Positions 1 to 6,598 are shown, counted from the first letter of the stretch. The stretch is DNA of 7,659 nt from Desulfatirhabdium sp040755275 (GCA_040755275.1 JBFMBE010000171.1:1-7659); one strand, 5' to 3'. The notes: generated by a model not told the origin, from the sequence alone. Translations and numbers: made by a program.

Positions 1-77
1 ACAGCGATCATTGTCAGGATGAAAAACGGGGCTACGAGCAAAAAGACGATTTTGATCGTTTGAAGATCCATGATCAT
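1..77 (-). CDS. Small membrane protein, N-terminus only (runs off left edge)
   Basis: Only the first 25 complete codons are in the window. They read MIMDLQTIKIVFLLVAPFFI and continue LTMIAV. After a short polar start there is one strongly hydrophobic stretch, so an N-terminal membrane anchor or uncleaved signal segment is likely. I chose ATG at 77-75 because it forms a four-base ATGA overlap with the stop of the upstream transglycosylase gene, the arrangement also seen at the junction before it. A second in-frame ATG lies at 71-69 and could be the real start. It is the last visible member of the minus-strand operon. No family can be named from this fragment; what is supported is an open frame, a coupled start and a transmembrane-like beginning. 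Confidence 0.6.
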   Translation of the reverse strand, partial: MIMDLQTIKIVFLLVAPFFILTMIA

Positions 78-925
78 CCCTTCAGTTTCTCGGCAATCTT
101 CAAAATCGTATCCACATACGGCTGGCTGTGATTGTAGCTGTAAATCACCTTTCGGGCGACTTCCGGATCGATGCCTTTTTTCCATCCGAACCGCTTCAAA
201 TAATTGGCTACGCTGGCGATGGCATCGGCATGAGTGAACAGGTCGATACGCCCATCGCCGTCTCCGTCCATGCCATAGGCCAAGATATTGCTGGGCATGA
301 ATTGGGATATGCCCAATGCCCCGGCATACGACCCCCGAAAGGTCGTCGGATCGACGCGTTCTTTCGCCGCATACCGCAAAAACGCCTTGAGCTCATCGTA
401 GGCCCACTGGGATCGCCTGGAAACCTTTTCCTTGAATTCCGATCCGGAAATGCGGCGTTCCGGCGGCATGGCGTTCCAAACCCGTTCCTGCAGGGAGGGG
501 TTGTCCCGCAAGGCGGCGAGAGAAGACAGGGTGTTGAAGATGGAACTTTCTCCGAGGTAATTGCCAAGGCGGGTTTCGACCAGAAGGATGGCCGTGATGA
601 CTTCCTTGTCGACACCGGATTGGTTTTCGGCGGCATCCAGTTCCTTCAAATGACGGAACAGATACCACCGGGCCTGCTGGATGGAGGCGTCCGTCAGAAA
701 TTTCGCATAATCCACCCGGCTTTCACTGTGCATGAAGAACCGGGATACCGTAACCGGATCGAACTGGACTTCCGGTTTCATGAAAATCGACCGCAACTGT
801 CCGGAATCGAAGCCATCCTTCTGAAGTCTCTGCGTGACGGAATAAAAGGCGTCTTCTTGAGCGGATACGGCACCGATCCATATCACCAGCATCCAGACGG
901 CACAGTGCGTTGCAAACGGCTTCAT
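74..925 (-). CDS. MltB-type lytic murein transglycosylase
   Basis: The 283-residue product is a periplasmic lytic transglycosylase of the MltB/Slt35 type (SLT_2 fold), which cleaves the MurNAc-GlcNAc bond of peptidoglycan and leaves 1,6-anhydro-MurNAc ends. Residues 1-22 form a signal peptide with a hydrophobic core and a likely cut at AVSA|QE. There is no lipobox cysteine near that cut, so it is probably soluble, unlike E. coli MltB. The catalytic glutamate is E117 in LLVETRLGNYLG. The substrate-groove motif SYAGALGISQFMPS covers 199-212. The acidic loop DGDGDGRIDLF (220-230), followed by a DAIASVANYL helix, matches the place of the EF-hand-like calcium loop known in Slt35. The start ATG overlaps the stop of the pseudouridine synthase gene as ATGA, with GGAAA four bases upstream. 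The end overlaps the next gene in the same way. Family assignment is firm; the exact subfamily is not. Confidence 0.93.
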   Translation of the reverse strand: MKPFATHCAVWMLVIWIGAVSAQEDAFYSVTQRLQKDGFDSGQLRSIFMKPEVQFDPVTVSRFFMHSESRVDYAKFLTDASIQQARWYLFRHLKELDAAENQSGVDKEVITAILLVETRLGNYLGESSIFNTLSSLAALRDNPSLQERVWNAMPPERRISGSEFKEKVSRRSQWAYDELKAFLRYAAKERVDPTTFRGSYAGALGISQFMPSNILAYGMDGDGDGRIDLFTHADAIASVANYLKRFGWKKGIDPEVARKVIYSYNHSQPYVDTILKIAEKLKG

Positions 926-1821
926 GGTGTTTCCGGTTTCCTTTCGTTTTTAGGAAAATGGTCCCTACGACGAACGTGGGTCGGGGCCTCAGGCTGGGGG
1001 GTGCACCCGGCCGCCTGCTTGGGTGATCTCGTCGAAGCCCGGCTGGAAGGGGACATCGATCCGTTCGGCAGGGTGGCGGATCCTTTCCACCCGGTCAGGC
1101 GTTCGATTTCCGTTTTCGTCAGGTACCGCCATTTCCCCTCGGGAAGGCTTCCAAGGACGATGTTTGCGATCCGGATACGCTGCAGCGACACCACCCGATG
1201 TCCAACCGTTTCGAGCATTCGACGGATTTGTCGGTTCCGCCCTTCCTTGAGCACGATCCGAAAGGAGCGATCGGATAGGCGCTTGACGTCCGCCGGTCGG
1301 GTCATTCCTCCCAGAATCGGCACTCCCTCCGCCAGTCGCTTCAAGGCGGCATCCGAAATGGGTTCCGATACGACGACCCGATATTCCTTTTCGTGATCGA
1401 AGGACGGATGGGAGAGACGGTGGTGCAGATCCCCGTCGTTGGTCATCAGGAGGAGGCCGGTCGATGCCTTGTCGAGCCTGCCGATGGGGTAGATGCGTTC
1501 CGGAACGGAAACGAGATCCCGGACCAGTTTTTCCCCCGGCTGCTTGAGGCTGGTCACATAACCGGCAGGCTTGTTGAGTGCGATGTAAACGAATTTTCGT
1601 CGAGGACGGACGAGGTTTCCGTCAATCTCGATCCGATCCCTTTCCGGATCGATGCGTGTACCGAGCTCGGTGACCACCCGCCGGTTGACCGAAACCCTGC
1701 CTGCCCGAATCCATGCTTCACCGGTGCGCCGCGAGCAAATCCCCGCCTCGGAAAGCCATTTCTGAAGACGGATCCTGTTTTCGGAGGTTTCAGGATCTGT
1801 AGTCTGCATTGATTCGGACAT
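922..1821 (-). CDS. RsuA/RluB-family 16S/23S rRNA pseudouridine synthase
   Basis: This enzyme isomerises one uridine of ribosomal RNA to pseudouridine. Numbered from ATG 1821 (299 residues), an S4 RNA-binding domain lies at about 16-60 (RIRLQKWLSEAG, SRRTGEAWIRAGRV). The catalytic domain follows with the GRLDKASTGLLLMTNDG motif, whose aspartate D117 is the nucleophile of the family. EGRNRQIRRM, near residue 198, is the family's C-terminal motif. About 55 residues after the domain form a Ser/Pro/Arg-rich tail with no visible fold. The frame is open up to ATG 1884, but that start would overlap argJ by 95 bases and add residues before the S4 domain that match nothing in the family. ATG 1821 (32-base overlap) or ATG 1809 (20-base overlap) is more likely; neither has a strong Shine-Dalgarno. 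Whether it acts on 23S (RluB-like) or 16S (RsuA-like) cannot be decided here. Confidence 0.92.
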   Translation of the reverse strand: MSESMQTTDPETSENRIRLQKWLSEAGICSRRTGEAWIRAGRVSVNRRVVTELGTRIDPERDRIEIDGNLVRPRRKFVYIALNKPAGYVTSLKQPGEKLVRDLVSVPERIYPIGRLDKASTGLLLMTNDGDLHHRLSHPSFDHEKEYRVVVSEPISDAALKRLAEGVPILGGMTRPADVKRLSDRSFRIVLKEGRNRQIRRMLETVGHRVVSLQRIRIANIVLGSLPEGKWRYLTKTEIERLTGWKGSATLPNGSMSPSSRASTRSPKQAAGCTPQPEAPTHVRRRDHFPKNERKPETP

Positions 1822-2971
1822 AATCGACCGAGAAGTCACAGGTCCATACGGAGGATGAAGCCGTTCCTTCGTGCAGGTCGACATGAATGCAGAATTCCGG
1901 CTGCTTCAGCACGGCTGTGACCTGCTCCTCGACGTCGGCGCCCGCCCCACGGCCCTGGCTGTAGATGGTGACATGATCGAACCGGATTTCGATCCGATCC
2001 GGATCGAACCCGACACCGGATCGACCTGCAGCGGCCAAAATCCTCCCCCAGTTGGCGTCTTCTCCGAATATCGCCGTTTTGACGAGAGCGGAGTTGGCGA
2101 TGGTGTCTGCAACGGTTCGGGCGTCGGACGCCGTCGCCGCCCCGCAGACCTGGATTTCCACGAGTTTCGTGGCCCCTTCTCCATCCCGAACGAGCATTTT
2201 GGCCAAATCGACCATGACACCGGTCACCAGATCTTGAAACCGGGGTTCCGTCTCATCGTCGATTACCACGCCGGAGGCGCCGTTTGCAAGTAGGATGGCC
2301 GTATCGTTGGTGCTGGTGTCACCGTCGATGGTGATGCGATTGAAGGATGCATCCGTGGCGCGTTTCAACACCCGATGCAGCCGGGCCGGATCGACCGACG
2401 CATCCGTCGCGAGAAAGCACAGCAGGGTGGCCATGTCCGGCCGGATCATGCCGGCTCCTTTGGCAACCCCGGTCAGGAAAACCGGATGACCGGAAAAGAC
2501 TTCCGAACGAGCGACACACTTGGGCACGGTGTCCGTTGTCATCATGGCTTCGGCAAGCTTTGGAAATCCGTCTGCAGAAAGACTTCCGACAAGCTCCGGA
2601 ATGGCGGCAAGCAGTTTGTCGATGGGAAGCGGCTGGCCGATGACGCCGGTCGATGCAACCAGGACCCGATCTTCTGGAATCCCGAGAATCTCTGAAACCG
2701 ACCGGATGGATGTCAACGCATGTTCTTTGCCGGTCTCTCCCGTGCAGCAATTGGCGCAACCGCTGTTGACCAGAACGGCCTGGGCGACCCCGGAGCCGAT
2801 GCGCTCCATGTCGACGAGCACCGGTGCCGCCTTGACCCGGTTTCGGGTGAACATGCCGGCTGCGGTTGCAGGTCTGTCCGAAACGATGAGTCCCAGATCG
2901 GGCTTGCCGTTTTTCTTGATGCCTGCGGCAACGCCTGCAGCCCGAAAACCAGGGGTGAAGAGGACGCTCAT
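1790..2971 (-). CDS. argJ: ArgJ, glutamate N-acetyltransferase / amino-acid acetyltransferase
   Basis: ArgJ moves the acetyl group from N-acetylornithine to glutamate in the cyclic arginine pathway, and in bifunctional forms also makes N-acetylglutamate from acetyl-CoA. The 393-residue product has the usual family length. The self-cleavage site is in KGAGMIRPDMATLL: the cut falls between A181 and T182, and T182 becomes the N-terminal nucleophile of the beta chain. The oxyanion-hole pair is T108-G109 in VASTGVIGQPLP. Other family landmarks are IDGDTSTNDTA (215-225), GEDANWGRILAAAG (303-316) and the C-terminal INADYRS. An AGGAG Shine-Dalgarno at 2985-2981 sits nine bases before the start. The motif NSGCANCCTG (69-78) is more cysteine-rich than the common NSGNANACTG form. 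The gene's 3' end overlaps the pseudouridine synthase gene. Bifunctional versus monofunctional cannot be read from the sequence. Confidence 0.97.
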   Translation of the reverse strand: MSVLFTPGFRAAGVAAGIKKNGKPDLGLIVSDRPATAAGMFTRNRVKAAPVLVDMERIGSGVAQAVLVNSGCANCCTGETGKEHALTSIRSVSEILGIPEDRVLVASTGVIGQPLPIDKLLAAIPELVGSLSADGFPKLAEAMMTTDTVPKCVARSEVFSGHPVFLTGVAKGAGMIRPDMATLLCFLATDASVDPARLHRVLKRATDASFNRITIDGDTSTNDTAILLANGASGVVIDDETEPRFQDLVTGVMVDLAKMLVRDGEGATKLVEIQVCGAATASDARTVADTIANSALVKTAIFGEDANWGRILAAAGRSGVGFDPDRIEIRFDHVTIYSQGRGAGADVEEQVTAVLKQPEFCIHVDLHEGTASSSVWTCDFSVDYVRINADYRS

Positions 2972-3105
2972 GAGGTGACTCTCCTGTAGGTAGGGTTCAT
3001 GGCCCCGGAACCAATCAGGCGGTATTCGCCGGGTCGCGGGGGATTGGGAAACCGGTTTCGCAGCAGCGAAACAACTCGGCCGTCCTCCTGCTGGAGGTCC
3101 GGCAT
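2968..3105 (-). CDS. Possible small protein (45 aa) coupled to argJ
   Basis: A 45-codon frame begins MPDLQQEDGRVVSLLRNRFP and ends PTYRRVTS. It closes with a TGA that overlaps the argJ start as ATGA (2971-2968), the spacing seen at other junctions of this operon. Its composition is protein-like and third codon positions are mostly G or C. Against it: there is no convincing Shine-Dalgarno before ATG 3105, I recognise no family, and the frame overlaps another small ORF in a different frame. It may be a real small protein, a leader peptide whose translation helps argJ start, or chance in GC-rich DNA. Confidence 0.3.
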   Translation of the reverse strand: MPDLQQEDGRVVSLLRNRFPNPPRPGEYRLIGSGAMNPTYRRVTS

Positions 3106-3158
3106 GGATGGGACATCGGTGGGTCGCGACGACCTTTGGCGGCGTTATCCGGATTCAT
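3015..3158 (-). CDS. Possible small protein (47 aa) coupled to the U32 gene
   Basis: A 47-codon frame starts at ATG 3158, which overlaps the U32-gene stop as ATGA (3158-3155). The product begins MNPDNAAKGRRDPPMSHPCR and contains a TAELFRCCETG stretch with adjacent cysteines; it is basic and has no hydrophobic segment. It shares bases 3015-3105 with the 45-codon frame above, so at most one of them is likely to be a conserved gene in that stretch. I recognise no family. The case rests only on the coupled start and GC-rich third positions. Confidence 0.22.
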   Translation of the reverse strand: MNPDNAAKGRRDPPMSHPCRTSSRRTAELFRCCETGFPIPRDPANTA

Positions 3159-5278
3159 ACCAACCCGTTTTCCCAATTCCACAATCCAGGTCGTTTCTTG
3201 AGGGAAACGTCTTTCGGAACCGTCTCCTTCAACTGAACGAAGAGCGTGTAACCGGCTTCCTCGAGAAGCTTGCGATGGGCCTCGAGATGAATTTCCCAAT
3301 TGGGAAAGACCCATACCGTCCGATCCACATGCCGGAGGAAACAGACCTCCCCTTTCGGGCTGAGGATCGGCTCATCCGGACGGACGGCTTCCGGGGCGAT
3401 TCGAGATATGGACAAGGGCCAAAGGCCCGATAGAACGATCCCCAGCGGAAGCGGACTTCGTTCCGGAAGTGCAAGATAGTCCGTCTTTCCCAGTTCCGGG
3501 CTGACGATGACGCCCGAAAAGCCCATTCGTTTGAGGATCGAAAGGGTCAGGGGATTGGTCGCATTACAGAACGGACCGGCCCATAGCTCGAGTTTGCCGT
3601 CTAAAGGCGCCCGCCGCCTGTCCCTGCGGCCGCGAAACGGCCCCGAAGGGTCGAGCTTGCCTCTGGAGGATCCGTTCTGCGGTTTTTCGAACAGGCGGAT
3701 GTCCCGGAACCATTCGATCTGGTACGGCATGTTCAGCACGAACCGACAACATCCGTGTTTCAACAACGAGGCCACTTGAGAGCGCCATTGTTCCGCATCC
3801 TGGGGCCAGACGACCGGCGGAAGCCATATCCAGCCGTGCCTGGCCGGCAGCTGCGGTTCATCCATCGTGAGCCAGCACCCCGTTTCGGCATGCCGAGGCA
3901 GTCGTTCGGGAACGCTGCGGTAAACGGTCATTTCCCGTGCCTTCATCCGAAGCTTGGGTTGTCGACGTCTGGTTTCAGGGATCGAGCTTCCAGGTGGACG
4001 GCCCGCAATGGTTTCCGAAGCAGCCTGTCTGCCTTGGGAAAACGGTTGGCCGGTTCTACCGAGCAATGCGCCACGCATGGTTTGCAGGACGGATTCGAGT
4101 CGCCGCTGTCTTCGGTCCGTCAAAAAAACTGGGGTATCGACATCCGGGGCGCCCGATGCTCCAGACGGAAGTGGAATGCGGCTTCCAGAGATCCACAGGC
4201 GGTCGATTCGCATCAGGCTGTGGAATCGATCGTCTTCGTATCCGACCCGGATGGCATCTCCGGGCTCGAGTGTTTCAAAGACGAGAATGAAGCGTTGTTT
4301 CGATGTTCCGACGACTTTCCCGATTCGTTTGCCACTGCCGGTTTGCCGGCTTGCCGAAAGAGGATGCTGCGGTCTGTGATCCAGGAAGCGGTAATGCGTC
4401 GTTGGCCTTCCAAGCGCGTTTTCCAGCAATTCCATCGCCTGTTTTCGGGCTGCGCTGTCTTTTGGATGGTCCCGAAACAGGCGGTAGGCGGAAACGGTTT
4501 GATAGACGTAATGGGGTCCCTTTTTCCGTCCTTCGATTTTCCATCCCCGGATCTGGGGAATCTCCAGCAGAAGCTTCGTGAGAACATCGATGCCGAGATC
4601 CAGACAGGAAAAGACCCGTCCCGTACCCCCCCGGCCCTCCAGCTTCTGCTGGGTGTACCTTCGTCTGCAGGGCTGCACGCAAGCCCCGCGCAGACCGCTT
4701 TTCCCCCCGAGAAAGCTGCTCCAGTAGCATCGACCCGAGACACCGTAGCACAGCGCCCCGTGAACGAAGACCTCCAGACCGATGTCCTGTGGACAGGCCT
4801 CGGCCATGGATCGGATTTCATCGATGCCGAGCTCCCGGGGCAGAACGACCCGGCGCACACCGGGAATCCTCGAAACGGCTTTCAGCGCATCGGGAAACGA
4901 GACGTTGGCCAGGGTGGACAGATGAATGTCTCCGCGGAAACCAAGCTTTCCGGCGATGGCCGCAACGCCAAGATCCTGAACGATCAGCGCATCGGGGGAT
5001 ACCTGACGCACCAGGGTGTCGATCGTACGCTGGAGATCATCCAATTCATCCGTCCGGATCAGGGAATTGATGGTGACAAACACCTCGACACCCTTCTCAT
5101 GGGCGAAATTCGTCAGAACGGCCAGCTCTTCGATGGAAAAGTTCTTGGCTTCCATCCGGGCGGAAAACCGTTTCAGTCCGCAATAAACGGCATCCGTTCC
5201 GGCTGCGATCGCTGCGAGAAAACTGTCGCGATTGCCTGCGGGTGCCAGAAGTTGCGGAGATGAGGAATTGGAATGCAT
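3155..5278 (-). CDS. U32-family protein (RlhA/TrhP-like RNA hydroxylation type) with long C-terminal region
   Basis: This 707-residue protein belongs to family U32, historically called peptidases or collagenases. Better-studied members (RlhA, TrhP, UbiU/UbiV) act in hydroxylation of 23S rRNA, tRNA or ubiquinone precursors. The N-terminal barrel begins at LLAPAGNRDSF (10-20). The family signature around EVFVHGALCYGVSGRC (169-184) is followed by GACVQPCRRRY. Cysteines 177, 184, 200 and 204 match the four that bind an iron-sulfur cluster in UbiU/UbiV. KIEGRKKGPHYV (247-258) is the next conserved segment. A charged linker (about 410-450) leads to a second barrel-like part, with WAGPFCNATNPL and GFSGVIVSPELG at about 566-597. 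I chose ATG 5278 because homology begins ten residues later; the frame is open to 5545, but the extra 89 residues look non-coding. The ATG is preceded only by a weak AAAGAAC. It heads the operon. The substrate is unknown; RlhA-like rRNA hydroxylation is the best guess by size. Confidence 0.88.
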   Translation of the reverse strand: MHSNSSSPQLLAPAGNRDSFLAAIAAGTDAVYCGLKRFSARMEAKNFSIEELAVLTNFAHEKGVEVFVTINSLIRTDELDDLQRTIDTLVRQVSPDALIVQDLGVAAIAGKLGFRGDIHLSTLANVSFPDALKAVSRIPGVRRVVLPRELGIDEIRSMAEACPQDIGLEVFVHGALCYGVSGRCYWSSFLGGKSGLRGACVQPCRRRYTQQKLEGRGGTGRVFSCLDLGIDVLTKLLLEIPQIRGWKIEGRKKGPHYVYQTVSAYRLFRDHPKDSAARKQAMELLENALGRPTTHYRFLDHRPQHPLSASRQTGSGKRIGKVVGTSKQRFILVFETLEPGDAIRVGYEDDRFHSLMRIDRLWISGSRIPLPSGASGAPDVDTPVFLTDRRQRRLESVLQTMRGALLGRTGQPFSQGRQAASETIAGRPPGSSIPETRRRQPKLRMKAREMTVYRSVPERLPRHAETGCWLTMDEPQLPARHGWIWLPPVVWPQDAEQWRSQVASLLKHGCCRFVLNMPYQIEWFRDIRLFEKPQNGSSRGKLDPSGPFRGRRDRRRAPLDGKLELWAGPFCNATNPLTLSILKRMGFSGVIVSPELGKTDYLALPERSPLPLGIVLSGLWPLSISRIAPEAVRPDEPILSPKGEVCFLRHVDRTVWVFPNWEIHLEAHRKLLEEAGYTLFVQLKETVPKDVSLKKRPGLWNWENGLV

Positions 5279-5599
5279 GCCGTTCTTTCGAATGATCAGG
5301 CGGTACGGTTGAAGCCCCAAGCCCTTGCCGACCCGAGGATGCCGGAAACGATCGGCAGGGCCTGATCCGGCTCCATGTCGGACGGGTCCCATCGGATGGC
5401 GTCGCAACCAGTCGTCTTTACTCCGATTGTGTCGACTGCCGGGCCCGAGCCTGGCGGGGCAACCGCCTGTCGATGCTGCAGCGGATACTTGTTTGAAGCT
5501 GCCGAAGATCGTAGGACCGGACGCGGTCGTGCGCCAAGCCTTCAAACACGGCAGGGGTGCCGCGGCACCCCTGCAGGATCATACAACGGGAGATCGGAA
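5279..5599. other. Gap between adk and the U32 gene
   Basis: This 321-base stretch contains the palindrome described separately and no recognisable gene. On the minus strand two short frames have GC-rich third positions: a GTG-start frame beginning just after the palindrome (VFEGLAHDRVRSYDLRQLQ...), and a 26-codon ATG frame at 5376-5296 (MEPDQALPIVSGILGSARAW...). Neither has a Shine-Dalgarno or a known family, and they lie in different frames, so they could be remnants of one broken gene or chance. I found no convincing promoter for the U32 gene here, although the gap is long enough to hold one. Confidence 0.5.
5551..5574 (-). terminator. Perfect 24-base GC-rich palindrome after adk; possible terminator
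   Basis: The arms GCAGGGGTGCCG and CGGCACCCCTGC are exact reverse complements with no spacer. As RNA they would form a stem of about ten pairs with a four-base loop. The palindrome begins 25 bases after the adk stop, a typical place for a terminator. On the minus strand it is followed by CGTGTTTGAAGG, which has only a short T run, so intrinsic termination would be weak. It could instead be a 3'-end stabiliser or a protein-binding site. Confidence 0.45.
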
Positions 5600-6277
5600 T
5601 CAACCCAATTTGGCGACCAGCTCGGCGGCGACTTCCTTGACGCTCGGAGTTCCATCCAGGGTGATGTAACGCGGTTTTCCGGTTTTTTGGGCGAGCTCCT
5701 TGAAATAATAAGCCGATGCGAGCGTTCCGGTCTGGGTGTCGTAGTAAATGTCGTGCCGTTTGTTGATGGCTGCCTCATCCTGATCGTCGGCACGCGTTTT
5801 CAGGTCTCCACCGCAGACCCGGCACTTGTCGCCGTTGGGCTTGATGGCGTCGATATAGATGTTGTTGGGATGGTTGTTGTCGTTGACGCACAAGCGGCGG
5901 CCCATGATTCGGTCTCGGGCGATCTTGCGGTCCAGGATGATTTCGACGACGATGTCCAGATCCAGTTTGGCGGCTTTCAGGGCTTCATCGAGCTTGACGG
6001 CTTGGTTGCGGTTTCTGGGAAACCCGTCGAGAAGCCAGCCGCCCTTGCAATCGGGTTGTTTCAGGCGATCGAGAATCATGGGGATGGTGATTTCATCCGG
6101 AACGAGATCTCCCTTGTCGATGTATGCCTTGGCTTTCGCCCCGAGTTCAGTTCCTTTGGAGATGTTCTCCCGGAAGATGGCTCCGGATTCGATGTGCGGA
6201 ATCTTGTATTTGTCCTTCAGAATGGCCCCCTGGGTTCCCTTTCCGCTGCCGTTCGGTCCAAAAAACAGGATGTTCAT
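5600..6277 (-). CDS. adk: Adenylate kinase with Desulfovibrio-type metal-binding LID
   Basis: Adenylate kinase interconverts ATP + AMP and 2 ADP in the cytoplasm. The 225-residue protein opens with MNILFFGPNGSGKGTQ, whose P-loop (GPNGSGKGT, 7-15) varies from the common GPPGAGKGT. The AMP site includes SGAIFR (31-36), and DGFPRNRNQ (84-92) is the Walker-B-like segment. The LID is of the long type: C130, H136, C152 and C155 are spaced Cys-X5-His-X15-Cys-X2-Cys, the spacing reported for the zinc/cobalt/iron-binding adenylate kinase of Desulfovibrio gigas. The open frame extends upstream to 6340, but ATG 6277 is the start: the protein begins there in all family members, and AAAGGAG (6290-6284) lies six bases ahead. 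It is separated from the downstream operon by 321 bases and is divergent from the J-protein gene. A long, possibly structured leader precedes it. Confidence 0.97.
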   Translation of the reverse strand: MNILFFGPNGSGKGTQGAILKDKYKIPHIESGAIFRENISKGTELGAKAKAYIDKGDLVPDEITIPMILDRLKQPDCKGGWLLDGFPRNRNQAVKLDEALKAAKLDLDIVVEIILDRKIARDRIMGRRLCVNDNNHPNNIYIDAIKPNGDKCRVCGGDLKTRADDQDEAAINKRHDIYYDTQTGTLASAYYFKELAQKTGKPRYITLDGTPSVKEVAAELVAKLG

Positions 6278-6326
6278 CGGTTGCTCCTTTCTACGGGTGG
6301 GTGTTTGGCCGTCTGCAGCCGCATGG

Positions 6327-6341
6327 GATGCCGACGGCATC
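6327..6341. repeat. Inverted repeat GATGCCG-A-CGGCATC upstream of adk
   Basis: Seven-base arms are separated by one base, 50 bases upstream of the adk start codon. In RNA it gives a six-pair stem with a three-base loop. There is no T run after it on either strand, so it is not an intrinsic terminator. It could be a regulator-binding site or a leader hairpin; chance is also possible at this length. Confidence 0.35.
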
Positions 6342-6370
6342 TCTTCCTATGACGATGGATGGTCTTGCCA

Positions 6371-6523
6371 CCGGTCAGGCACTCCCTTTGGGTGGGGTCG
6401 CATCCGGTGATCCTCCCCGGATATTGTTCCTTACTGGGTCTGAGCATGGCGTGTGCCCAGCCATGCGGCTCCACAGAGATCGACTGACTGGCTGCGACTC
6501 CATCCCTTGTAAGAACCTGCCGG
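6371..6523. other. Candidate structured RNA or adk leader element (rod-like fold)
   Basis: Two nested long-range helices share nearly the same centre. 6390-6402 pairs with 6493-6506 (13 pairs, one G-U, one bulged T). 6371-6379 pairs with 6516-6523 (8 pairs, one bulged T). Between them lies an internal loop of about 10 by 9 bases (6380-6389 and 6507-6515). Inside the rod, GCATGGC (6444-6450) and GCCATGC (6460-6466) form a seven-pair apical hairpin with a nine-base loop. A competing hairpin ATCCGG/CCGGAT sits at 6402-6407 and 6417-6422. If transcribed leftward from the promoter at 6598, this would be the 5' leader of adk. The G-U pair becomes a C-A mismatch on the minus strand, which slightly favours a + strand RNA. 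I match it to no known riboswitch. Confidence 0.4.
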
Positions 6524-6571
6524 ATCGTGCGATCGCTCTGCAATTTCCGACGTGGAATCGATGTGGCTCTG

Positions 6572-6598
6572 TCTATAAAATTGAACCGTTGTTGTCAA
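6572..6598 (-). promoter_or_regulatory. Candidate sigma-70 promoter for adk
   Basis: Reading leftward, a perfect TTGACA -35 (6598-6593) is followed after 15 bases by TATAGA (6577-6572), four of six matches to the -10 consensus. The spacer is shorter than the optimal 17. Transcription would start near 6565 and give an adk leader of roughly 290 bases, which fits the structured element found there. Confidence 0.45.

Noticed and set aside
128..1396. Long + strand frame of 422 codons
   Set aside because: It lies antisense across the transglycosylase and pseudouridine synthase genes, whose motifs are unmistakable; the + frame has no recognisable family and is explained by GC-rich codon bias.
3755..5263. 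Long + strand frame of 502 codons
   Set aside because: Antisense shadow of the U32-family gene, with no motifs of its own.
5278..5545. 89-residue N-terminal extension of the U32 protein
   Set aside because: It would need a TTG start; family homology begins just after ATG 5278 and the extension has no recognisable features.
5375..6352. + strand frame of 325 codons across adk
   Set aside because: Opposite-strand shadow of adenylate kinase; Gly/Val/Asp-rich composition mirrors the adk codons.
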